A stretch of DNA of 6,917 nt from Parcubacteria group bacterium GW2011_GWA2_36_10 (lineage in GTDB: Bacteria > Patescibacteriota > Patescibacteriia > UBA1558 > GWA2-36-10), in NCBI GenBank assembly GCA_000991205.1, contig LBRC01000044.1:1-6917 (forward strand), written 5' to 3'. Made by a program: the position numbers and the translations under genes. Below are positions 1 to 6,275 of this stretch, piece by piece. Position 1 is the first letter of the stretch; every line of letters begins with the position of its first letter. The notes below the pieces were generated by a model that saw nothing but the letters and a program-made list of their open reading frames with translations, was not told the origin of the DNA and searched no databases.

Positions 1-783
1 AGCACAATTCGCACCACTATCATTTTCAAAATCCACCGCATAAACAGATGCGTTTACTAGAGCGGTTTGCTGACTTGATAAACCACGACAAGTAGCTGCG
101 TCATAATTATTTTTACTGTCTGTGGCGGCATTACCAGCGTCATTTAGTCTCCACCAAGCAACTAAGGCGTCTGGTTGTTGATTTTTTAAAGTAATAGTAG
201 AAGTGGCAGTCGAGGTAGCTAACAAGTCTGTCTGGTTATTAGAAATATTTATTAGTGTCAAATTAGCTTCCACATTCATAAATGTCCCGGCCGTTGAAGT
301 AGCGGTGGAAGTGGCGAAAAATAAACCATTAGTAGCCAAACTCACCTCCGGCGAGCTAAGCCAATAGCTATTACCCGCTGTGGCATCACAAGCATTGTAC
401 TGTCCATTATTCGTAATATTTGGATAACAAGTTAATTTCACCCTATTACTCTCACTGGTAATTTTCACTCCACCGCCAGAGCTCACACAAGTACCAGGTA
501 AATAAGTGTCATCATCAAAATAAAAAGACAAGGCGCTGGAAGTAGTACAATCACCATTCACATCTTTTAATAAACCAGTGGAATTGCGAGATAAATAATC
601 AATCGTTTGCAAAACAAAACGACGATTTTCGGAAACATTAATTTTGGCCCACAATTTAGCACTGGTGCCAGACAAAGAAAAATGAAAATTTAATACAGCC
701 ACTAATAAAATACCAACAATGGCTAAATAAATAATTGTTTCTACTAAAGAAAAGCCACTAGTTTTCTGTTTTGGTCTCAACAT
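1..783 (-). CDS. Prepilin-anchored surface protein with a LamG-like domain, C-terminus cut by the window edge
   Basis: The frame stays open from ATG at 783 to base 1, giving 261 codons without a stop; the 3' end lies outside the window. The N-terminus is a type IV prepilin leader: a short basic segment MLRPKQKTSG, predicted cleavage after G10, then FSLVE with Glu at mature position 5 and a hydrophobic helix to about residue 35. The region to about 200 is beta-rich, Ser/Thr/Asn-rich and holds Cys79, 99, 119 and 132. It includes the octapeptide ATSTATST twice (157-164 and 189-196). From about residue 206, ALVAWWRLNDAG followed by a DSKNN stretch and later VDFEND resembles the start of a LamG/concanavalin-like fold (Laminin_G_3 type). 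The ATG directly abuts the TAA of the preceding gene, so the two are probably translationally coupled. The prepilin assignment is strong. The LamG reading is an inference from a partial domain, and ligand binding is unproven. Confidence 0.85.
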   Translation of the reverse strand, partial: MLRPKQKTSGFSLVETIIYLAIVGILLVAVLNFHFSLSGTSAKLWAKINVSENRRFVLQTIDYLSRNSTGLLKDVNGDCTTSSALSFYFDDDTYLPGTCVSSGGGVKITSESNRVKLTCYPNITNNGQYNACDATAGNSYWLSSPEVSLATNGLFFATSTATSTAGTFMNVEANLTLINISNNQTDLLATSTATSTITLKNQQPDALVAWWRLNDAGNAATDSKNNYDAATCRGLSSQQTALVNASVYAVDFENDSGANCA

Positions 784-2841
784 TTAACGATAATTTAATT
801 TAAGATCATAAAGAGTAGGCGTTGAAGCGCTACTATTACAGTTAGCCATGTCTACTTGATATTTCAGCCAACGCTGACCACTCATATCAGCATTAAAAGC
901 CGTGGTATAAGTAGCACTAGTACTAGTAAATTCTTGCGTAGTAGCCCCAGTAAAACTACTATTATTAGCAGCCGAGAAAGTAATAGTAATACTACAACCA
1001 CTGGGTATATCTTGATTCACTGTCAAAGTATGCAAATCTTTATCCGCTGAACCCAAGTCAAAACTCGAGGAAACTAAATTACCAGTCGCAGCATAAGTAC
1101 CAACTCCTGCTACTGTCTGTTGTTCAATGAAAGTAGTTCGATAAGTAGAGGCACCCGCATAATTCCAGCCTGCAAAAATGCCACCATACTTATTACTATA
1201 ATCCATGGGATGATAATACAGTGTACTATAACCATAAGTAGTATTATCATACCACTGTACAGTTGGACTCGGTGCAGCTAAGGTACTAACATCAGAAATT
1301 GTAAAAATATGAATATATGGTGCAGCAACAGCATCAACAGCCACTACAAAAGCTTCATTATTATTAGTATAAGCAATGTCTCTCACATAAAGATTTCCAT
1401 AACTATTAAAATCTACACCCGCCACTTTAGTAAAAGAAGAGGTCAGGGTATTGTCATCGATTATGATAAACTCATCACCAGCGGAGTTATAATCCAAACC
1501 CGCTATAAAACGATTATAGCCAGAAGGATTAGTGCCAAGATATTTAAGATCAGTAAAGTCAATGCTTGAACTATAAGCATAGCTAGCTACTAAAGCTGCT
1601 TGATTAGCAACATCCACCCTCATCAAGGCATTAGTAGTATTATCAGTCGCAAGATATAAAATATTATTAGCCTCATCTAAATACATGGCGTTAATCACGT
1701 CACCAGAAAAAGTTTGTGGCGTAGGTAAATTTGGTGTGCAACCAGGAGTTTTTACCGTGTCACACCACAAGGTACAATTTGTACAAGTCAAGCCGCCATT
1801 AGTAGTATTAATGTCTAAACTAAATAAAATACCACCAGTACCACCAGCGTACATGTGAGTCCCAGCGGCATTGACTGCCATGGCATAAAGCCAACTTAAA
1901 TTAGTAGCTGGAGTAAAGGTTTTTAAAGTCAGAAAAGTACTGGTACTGACCGTGCTAATCACGCCCTTATCGCCACCAATGTATAAATGCGGATAATGTC
2001 CATTTAAAGCCGAGGCACGAGCATAGAGCCCAGTAGAACCAGAGGTAACAGGAGAGCCAAAACCAGTGCTTCTGATATTAGTGATGGTATAACGTTGTGG
2101 ACTAGTAGCACTACCCATTAAATACCAATGATCACTAGCATCATCTACAATAGAAGCATAGGCACCGGTGTTTTGAGAACTAGAAGCAAAATCAGTGATA
2201 TCAGACCAGCCCCAGGTATCAGCCCCTGGTGTGTATTGCAATTTTAAAGCGCCAGCTGTAGAAATGCCGTCCATAGTAGACGATGTATAGGCTTGGGTGC
2301 TACTAGACCAATATTGAGCACCTACACCACCAGACCAATCAGTTTGTGTCCAAGCTTTATCGCCCCAATTCGTCAAATAAGTGCTGATGACATAATCACT
2401 AATCCCAGTGCCAGAAACTGTGACCGTCACTTTTTTGGTCATTGAATCATCGGTGCCACCAGATTCCACAATATTACTTTGACTATCACGACTGACATTA
2501 GCGATATAAATCACTCGAGTTAAATCACCAGAAACATTGGAGCTACCAGAAAATTCCCAAGAGCCACTAGCGTTTTTAGTCACACCTTTATTTGAACCAA
2601 CATTAGCTTTAAAATATGTCCAAGAATCGTCTTTAATTTTTCTGGCTATTTCTAGGCCTTCTTGCGCAAATTCAGAGATTTTTTGTTTATCACCCACGCC
2701 ATAAAAATTATTATAGCTATTGGTCACTACATAAGTGACACCACCAGCTAAAACACTAAAGACACCAATCGCGACAATCAACTCCACTAAACTAAAGCCT
2801 ACTTGTCTTGAGCTACGTCGAAAGATTTTATTTTTAAACAT
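784..2841 (-). CDS. Very large prepilin (685 aa) with probable beta-propeller and C-terminal beta-sandwich
   Basis: The N-terminus is a prepilin leader: basic residues 1-13, predicted cleavage after G15, then FSLVE with Glu20 at mature position 5, and a hydrophobic helix to about 40. Residues 40-175 form a minor-pilin-like part ending in VTVTVSG and WTQTDWSGG. Residues about 235-565 contain seven similar strand motifs spaced 44-65 residues apart: HWYLMG 238, HLYIGG 285, HMYAGG 329, ILYLAT 394, RFIAGL 444, AFVVAV 497, YGGIFAGW 552. This periodicity suggests a seven-bladed beta-propeller. Residues about 588-685 (SSSFDLG ... QRWLKYQV ... LYDLKLNYR) look like a jelly-roll/Fn3-like sandwich, with Cys616 and Cys668 possibly paired. 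Four Cys cluster at 353-368. Ordinary pilins are about 120-200 residues, so this is most likely a minor or tip pilin displaying an adhesive head. The prepilin part is certain; the fold is inferred and the ligand unknown. Start ATG is 9 bases after the previous stop. Confidence 0.9.
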   Translation of the reverse strand: MFKNKIFRRSSRQVGFSLVELIVAIGVFSVLAGGVTYVVTNSYNNFYGVGDKQKISEFAQEGLEIARKIKDDSWTYFKANVGSNKGVTKNASGSWEFSGSSNVSGDLTRVIYIANVSRDSQSNIVESGGTDDSMTKKVTVTVSGTGISDYVISTYLTNWGDKAWTQTDWSGGVGAQYWSSSTQAYTSSTMDGISTAGALKLQYTPGADTWGWSDITDFASSSQNTGAYASIVDDASDHWYLMGSATSPQRYTITNIRSTGFGSPVTSGSTGLYARASALNGHYPHLYIGGDKGVISTVSTSTFLTLKTFTPATNLSWLYAMAVNAAGTHMYAGGTGGILFSLDINTTNGGLTCTNCTLWCDTVKTPGCTPNLPTPQTFSGDVINAMYLDEANNILYLATDNTTNALMRVDVANQAALVASYAYSSSIDFTDLKYLGTNPSGYNRFIAGLDYNSAGDEFIIIDDNTLTSSFTKVAGVDFNSYGNLYVRDIAYTNNNEAFVVAVDAVAAPYIHIFTISDVSTLAAPSPTVQWYDNTTYGYSTLYYHPMDYSNKYGGIFAGWNYAGASTYRTTFIEQQTVAGVGTYAATGNLVSSSFDLGSADKDLHTLTVNQDIPSGCSITITFSAANNSSFTGATTQEFTSTSATYTTAFNADMSGQRWLKYQVDMANCNSSASTPTLYDLKLNYR

Positions 2842-2850
2842 AAAATATTT

Positions 2851-3372
2851 TTATTCTTGATAAATCAAAGCAACTGGCGTCGTGCTGACAGTAGTTTGTG
2901 TACCAATATTACTGGTTAAAACTAAAGCTTGCTCTGTTAGCTCACCAGTCGTAGTAGATAGCCAACCAGAAATTCTTTCAAAATAAAATTCATTAACTTG
3001 AGTAGAGTCTAAATAAACTCCGCCATCAAATAACAAAATTTCATCATAAGCACTATTACGACTTGGATAAGCTTGGCCTTTATATAAAATCAAACAATCA
3101 CCAGCTTGCGTGCCACTATAACAATCGGTGTTATCATTCAAAGTTTTTACGCCCCAATCATCGCCATAATAAGCATTGACCGCATAATTATGAGCGCGAT
3201 TTAAAAAATCAATTGCTTGTTTAGCGTTAGCGCCCAGGTCTTCTCTGACAGTATTGTCAGACACTAAAACAGAAGAAGAAGAAATTAAGAGCACAAAAAT
3301 AGTCACTACCACTAACATTTCTATTAAAGTAAAACCTGCTTGATAATTTTTTAATCTTTTAAACTTCAACAT
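2851..3372 (-). CDS. GspH/FimT-like minor prepilin (pseudopilin)
   Basis: This is a 173-residue protein counted from ATG at 3372. The frame extends to a TTG at 3384, but that start would lie inside the end of pilC, whereas the ATG follows the pilC TAA by one base (TAAGATG) and gives a standard leader, so I chose the ATG. The leader MLKFKRLKNYQAG is cleaved after G13. FTLIE follows with Glu18 at mature position 5, then a hydrophobic helix to about residue 37. The mature part (NAKQAIDFLNRAHNYAVNAYYGDDWGV) matches the amphipathic helix and first strands common in GspH/FimT-type minor pseudopilins, with a Cys84/Cys93 pair that could form a disulfide. These proteins are thought to initiate or cap the pilus. 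It sits between pilC and the giant prepilin, in one transcription unit. It could instead be the principal pilin of this locus; the GspH-like globular part argues for a minor subunit. Confidence 0.88.
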   Translation of the reverse strand: MLKFKRLKNYQAGFTLIEMLVVVTIFVLLISSSSVLVSDNTVREDLGANAKQAIDFLNRAHNYAVNAYYGDDWGVKTLNDNTDCYSGTQAGDCLILYKGQAYPSRNSAYDEILLFDGGVYLDSTQVNEFYFERISGWLSTTTGELTEQALVLTSNIGTQTTVSTTPVALIYQE

Positions 3373-3373
3373 C

Positions 3374-4138
3374 TTAACTGCCAACTTTACTAGTTAATTC
3401 ATAAATTGGATTGATAATTGACATGGCCACAAAACCGACTACTAAACCAATAAAGACTAAGAGCGCTGGCTCTAACATCGTAGATAAATTTTTCGTCACA
3501 TTATCTACTTCGGTTTCATAAAAATCTGCTAGATAATCTAAGGTTTCTGATAATTTACCAGAACGCTCACCGACTCTAGCCATGCGCGATAATAAAATCG
3601 GAAAATGTTTATCTTTGGCTAAAATATCTGACATCGCTAAACCTTGTAAAACTTGATGATAAACTAAAGTAATTCGTTGTTTGTAAACATCATTGGTAAC
3701 TGTGTCAGCGACAATATGTAAAGCCTGATCAATGGTGACGCCACTATTTAATAAAGAAGAAAGGGAGCGACAAAAAATAGCTAAATTTAAATTACGACCG
3801 ATTTTACCAAAAATTGGGATTTTTAAAATAATCTGATGAATAATCAGTCTTGTTTTGGCAAATTTACCCATAACCTTTACGGTAATAACCAAAGCAATAA
3901 TAAAAATCAAAATCCAGGCCCAATATTTCACTAAAAACTGCGAAGAGGCTAATAAAATCCTAGTAGAAATCGGGAGTTTGGCGTGTAAAGTGGTAAAGAA
4001 ACCTAATAATTTTGGTAGCACAAAAGCCGAAATCACCCCAATCAAGCCAATAATGGCAAAAAAGACAACGGTCGGATACATCATCGCGGCTTTAATCTTG
4101 CTACGCAAAGTATAATTTTTAGCTTGCTGAACAGCCAC
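3374..4138 (-). CDS. pilC: PilC/GspF platform protein, C-terminal fragment
   Basis: This carries the larger part of the platform protein. Counting from the GTG at 4138, membrane segments lie at about 20-42 (MYPTVVFF ... AFVLP), 70-91 (YWAWILIFIIALVITV) and 222-243 (LEPALLVFIGLVVGF). The second T2SSF cytoplasmic domain spans about 119-221, with CRSLSSLLNSGVTIDQAL and RVGERSGKLSETLDYLA as its conserved landmarks. The C-terminus MSIINPIYEL is the usual PilC ending. GTG at 4138 is simply the first permitted start; homology continues in frame upstream to CTA at 4159 (LEQNLEIV), so this is probably not a real initiation site but the rest of an interrupted gene. Intact PilC proteins are about 400 residues; the two fragments together give about 370. 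Confidence 0.88.
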   Translation of the reverse strand: MAVQQAKNYTLRSKIKAAMMYPTVVFFAIIGLIGVISAFVLPKLLGFFTTLHAKLPISTRILLASSQFLVKYWAWILIFIIALVITVKVMGKFAKTRLIIHQIILKIPIFGKIGRNLNLAIFCRSLSSLLNSGVTIDQALHIVADTVTNDVYKQRITLVYHQVLQGLAMSDILAKDKHFPILLSRMARVGERSGKLSETLDYLADFYETEVDNVTKNLSTMLEPALLVFIGLVVGFVAMSIINPIYELTSKVGS

Positions 4139-4155
4139 TATTTCTAAATTTTGTT

Positions 4156-4482
4156 CTAGACATCGGCTAAGATTACTTTTATTTTAGCGCTCATAGCCGC
4201 TGAACTTTGCACCATCAAAGTCTCCAGACCCTCATCAAGCGGCATGCCGGCTTTAATCATAATGGCCAAATGTTTAGCAAAAACCATTTTGTCTATGAGT
4301 TTCACTCGGCCAAAAGTAAATTCGGCCTTAGTGATACTAGTCCTAGCTTTAGCTTCTACTAGATTCAAAACCGTACCGTTTTGGCTAGCCAAACGTGCTC
4401 TAGCCTCATTATTTGAGCTAGCCTCTATCTGTCCGGTAGTGATTTTGCCTGCTTGATCAGCAATTTTATAAATAAATAACAT
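4156..4482 (-). CDS. pilC: PilC/GspF platform protein, N-terminal fragment
   Basis: This is a 108-residue fragment of the inner-membrane platform protein of the type IV pilus, the partner of the PilB ATPase. MLFIYKIADQAGKITTGQIEA at the start is the typical beta-rich PilC N-terminus, followed by ARARLASQNGTVLNLVEA. DKMVFAKHLAIMIKAGMPLDEGLETL (residues about 64-89) is the opening of the first T2SSF domain. The frame stops at TAG after KVILADV, in the middle of this domain and before any membrane segment, so the piece alone could not act as a platform. ATG at 4482 follows the pilB stop by 4 bases, and the sequence before it (ACAATAAAAAT) has no Shine-Dalgarno motif. The family is certain; expression of the truncated piece is doubtful. 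Confidence 0.85.
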   Translation of the reverse strand: MLFIYKIADQAGKITTGQIEASSNNEARARLASQNGTVLNLVEAKARTSITKAEFTFGRVKLIDKMVFAKHLAIMIKAGMPLDEGLETLMVQSSAAMSAKIKVILADV

Positions 4483-4486
4483 ATTT

Positions 4487-6172
4487 TTATTGTCTGGTGA
4501 CCCGTAAAATTTCTTCTAAAGTTGTTTGGCCACTGACTACTTTATCAAAACCATCCTCCATCATCGTAGTCATGCCTAATTTTTGCGCTTGTGCTCGAAT
4601 TTTATCAGAATCTGCGCGATCGGCGATCAAAGAACGCATAGTTTCCTCAATGGCTAAAACTTCAAAAATACCCAAACGTCCAGCATAGCCAGTATTATTG
4701 CATTTATCACAGCCCCTGCCTTTATAGAGACGGACGTCCTTGAGTTTATCTAAATCTAAATATTTATCTATTTCCACTAATTTTTTCAAATCATCAATTT
4801 CTTGTTGACTCAAAGTATAACTAGCAATACAACGTAAACAAATTTTACGCACCAGACGTTGTGCCACGATGATATTCACCGTTGAGGCCACTAAAAATGG
4901 CTCGACTTTCATATCCGTCAATCTCGGCAAAGCGGTCGCGGCATCATTGGTATGCAAAGTAGATAAAACTAAATGGCCGGTCATAGCGGCGTTGACAGCG
5001 ATATCAGCTGTTTCTTCATCTCGGATTTCACCGACCATGATAATGTCTGGATCTTGTCTTAAGAGTGACCTTAAGCCTTCGGCAAAAGTTAAATTTGTTT
5101 TAGGATTTACTTGAATCTGATTAATACCCGCTAAATCATATTCCACTGGATCTTCAATCGTGCAAATATTTACATCACGTTTATTTACTATTTTGATCAA
5201 AGCATACAAAGTAGTAGTTTTACCACTTCCTGTCGGACCAGTGACTAAGATCATGCCAAAAGGCTTATCAATGGCTTGTTGGACTAAATTCAAATCTCTG
5301 CCTTTTAAACCTAATTCCACCAAATCTAGCTCTTGACCTTTGGCTGATAGCAAACGCATGACGACTTTTTCACCATGAGTAATCGGTAAAATAGAGACAC
5401 GAAGGTCTAATTTTTCCCCTTCAATCAGCCAAACAATTTTGCCGTCTTGAGCAGAGCGCGTTTCATCAGTGCGTAATTTAGCTAAAATTTTTAATCTAGT
5501 GACTATTAATTCTAAAATACTTTTGGGCAAAGTCAAAACATCGTGTAAAACACCATCAATCCGAAAACGCACCATAATATTTTCTGCGGTTGGCTCGATA
5601 TGAATATCTGAAGCATGGTTAGTATAGCCATAGCTAAATAGATCGTCCACTAATCTGACCACTGACACGTCTTCGACTTGAGAGCCTTGAACAGCGACTG
5701 CGTGTTTTTGAATCAAAGAAACATATTCTTGCTGGACAGCTTTACGATATAAGCCAAAAGCATTTTTCAAATCATAAATAGTAGCAAAATAAGGAATAAT
5801 TACATCGCCAGTTTTCTTTTCTAACATCTTGATCATGCTGTAATCAAAAGGATTGTGCATGGCTACTTTTAGACCTTCTTGGTCTCTGGCAAAAATTAAC
5901 ATTTGTTGTTTTCTCGCTACTATTTCTGGCAAAATCTTGAGCACGTCCATTTTAATTTGCTCTTTGGCTAAATTAACATGACGAACATGTAAGTTATTAG
6001 CAATCAATTGAGCAACTTCTTCATTTTTAACTAAACCTTGTTTAATTAAAAAATCCACAAAGTCTTCACCTTTTTCTCGGGCTGTCACTAAAGCAGCATC
6101 CAATACGCCTTGGTCAACTAAACCAAGCTTAGCAATCAAATCATGAATCTTTGTGTCTGAAAGAATTTCCAT
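4487..6172 (-). CDS. pilB: Type IV pilus assembly ATPase PilB (GspE family)
   Basis: This 561-residue cytoplasmic hexameric ATPase drives pilus extension by turning the PilC platform. Residues 1-140 are the N-terminal MshEN/T2SSE_N region (IHDLIAKLGLVDQG, FLIKQGLVKNEEVAQLIA). Then come SYGYTNHASDIHIEP (180-194) and RFRIDGVLH (202-210) of the N2 domain, and the arginine-bearing DETRSAQDGKI (236-246). The ATPase core has Walker A GPTGSGKTT (312-320), Asp box TIEDPVEY (338-345), Walker B DPDIIMVGEIRDEE (374-387) and His box TGHLVLSTLHTND (398-410). A zinc site of two CxxC pairs, Cys445/448 and Cys488/491, marks the PilB/GspE branch rather than PilT. Length and all motifs are normal, so the gene looks functional. 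It follows a 103-base hairpin-containing gap after the response regulator and precedes pilC by 4 bases, probably as one transcript. Confidence 0.97.
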   Translation of the reverse strand: MEILSDTKIHDLIAKLGLVDQGVLDAALVTAREKGEDFVDFLIKQGLVKNEEVAQLIANNLHVRHVNLAKEQIKMDVLKILPEIVARKQQMLIFARDQEGLKVAMHNPFDYSMIKMLEKKTGDVIIPYFATIYDLKNAFGLYRKAVQQEYVSLIQKHAVAVQGSQVEDVSVVRLVDDLFSYGYTNHASDIHIEPTAENIMVRFRIDGVLHDVLTLPKSILELIVTRLKILAKLRTDETRSAQDGKIVWLIEGEKLDLRVSILPITHGEKVVMRLLSAKGQELDLVELGLKGRDLNLVQQAIDKPFGMILVTGPTGSGKTTTLYALIKIVNKRDVNICTIEDPVEYDLAGINQIQVNPKTNLTFAEGLRSLLRQDPDIIMVGEIRDEETADIAVNAAMTGHLVLSTLHTNDAATALPRLTDMKVEPFLVASTVNIIVAQRLVRKICLRCIASYTLSQQEIDDLKKLVEIDKYLDLDKLKDVRLYKGRGCDKCNNTGYAGRLGIFEVLAIEETMRSLIADRADSDKIRAQAQKLGMTTMMEDGFDKVVSGQTTLEEILRVTRQ

Positions 6173-6186
6173 AAAATTTACTTTTA

Positions 6187-6192
6187 TTTATA
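6187..6192 (-). promoter_or_regulatory. Possible -10 element before pilB
   Basis: TATAAA on the minus strand ends 14 bases before the pilB ATG. No convincing -35 hexamer lies 16-18 bases upstream, because the GC-rich hairpin occupies that space. If it were used, transcription would start within about 10 bases of the ATG and give a very short leader, which would fit the absence of a ribosome binding site. In such an AT-rich stretch the match may be chance. Confidence 0.2.
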
Positions 6193-6196
6193 GCTC

Positions 6197-6213
6197 ATCC
6201 GCCTTCGGCGGAT
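6197..6213. repeat. Palindromic hairpin, 7-bp stem
   Basis: Arms ATCCGCC (6197-6203) and GGCGGAT (6207-6213) flank a TTC loop on the plus strand (GAA on the transcribed strand). Its 15-base core TCCGCCTTCGGCGGA (6198-6212) is the exact reverse complement of the core of the neighbouring hairpin at 6247-6261. Stem and loop stand out as GC-rich against their surroundings, as REP-like dispersed palindromes do. Confidence 0.85.
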
Positions 6214-6241
6214 TGTGGACAAATATCTTATCAAGCAATCT

Positions 6242-6266
6242 CTTCCTCCGCCGAAGGCGGAGGAAG
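6242..6266. repeat. Palindromic hairpin, 11-bp stem, downstream of the response regulator
   Basis: Arms CTTCCTCCGCC (6242-6252) and GGCGGAGGAAG (6256-6266) pair perfectly around a GAA loop on the plus strand. It begins 9 bases after the regulator's stop codon in the transcript, a position typical for a 3'-end stabilising or REP-like element. No T-run follows it, so a classical intrinsic terminator is unlikely. The core at 6247-6261 matches the other hairpin in inverted orientation. Confidence 0.88.
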
Positions 6267-6275
6267 CAAAACTGT

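Larger units (their letters stand above)
3374..4482 (-). pseudogene. pilC: pilC locus as a whole: interrupted by an internal deletion and frame change
   Basis: The two frames at 4482-4156 and 4138-3374 are halves of one PilC/GspF platform gene. The upstream half ends in KVILADV then TAG at 4158-4156. The downstream frame, read from CTA at 4159, gives LEQNLEIVAVQQAKNY, which is the family's sequence just before the first membrane segment. Aligning the first cytoplasmic domain with the second one in the same protein shows a missing stretch of about 32 residues, the one that in the second domain runs LQGLAMSDILAKD ... VGERSGK. Restoring the frame needs a lost length of 3n+1 bases, about 97. Whether this is a true mutation or an assembly error cannot be decided from the sequence. 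Confidence 0.75.
6173..6275. other. Intergenic spacer with two hairpins between response regulator and pilB
   Basis: This is the only sizeable gap in the window (103 bases). In transcript order it holds the 11-bp hairpin just after the regulator's TAG, a spacer with a DnaA-box-like 9-mer (TTGTCCACA on the minus strand, 6222-6214), the 7-bp hairpin, and an A/T-rich stretch with TATAAA directly before pilB. Neither hairpin is followed by a T-run on either strand, so I do not call an intrinsic terminator. The regulator and pilB may be cotranscribed with partial attenuation or processing, or pilB may have its own promoter here. Confidence 0.7.

Noticed and set aside
856..1569. Plus-strand open frames at 856-1050 and 1309-1569, and similar ones at 3855-4115, 4244-4456, 4497-4688, 4869-5114, 6153-6335 and 6336-6566
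   Set aside because: They lie opposite well-supported minus-strand genes or, for 6153-6335, span the hairpin gap. Their translations show no domain or motif, and they are explained as antisense shadows.
3373..3384. TTG start at 3384 for the GspH-like prepilin
   Set aside because: It lies inside the pilC coding end and adds four residues to a leader that is already complete from the ATG at 3372.
4156..4158. TAG at the end of the first pilC piece as a recoded or readthrough codon
   Set aside because: Readthrough would meet further stops in the same frame within a few codons and would still lack the missing domain segment. TAG also ends the response regulator normally.
6214..6222. DnaA box (TTGTCCACA on the minus strand) marking a replication origin
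   Set aside because: It is a single 9-mer with one mismatch to TTATCCACA, with no second copy or dnaA/dnaN genes nearby, so chance is the simpler explanation.
6242..6266. Intrinsic terminator after the response regulator
   Set aside because: The stem is strong, but no T-run follows on the minus strand (AGATTGCTTG comes next) or on the plus strand (CAAAACTGTC).
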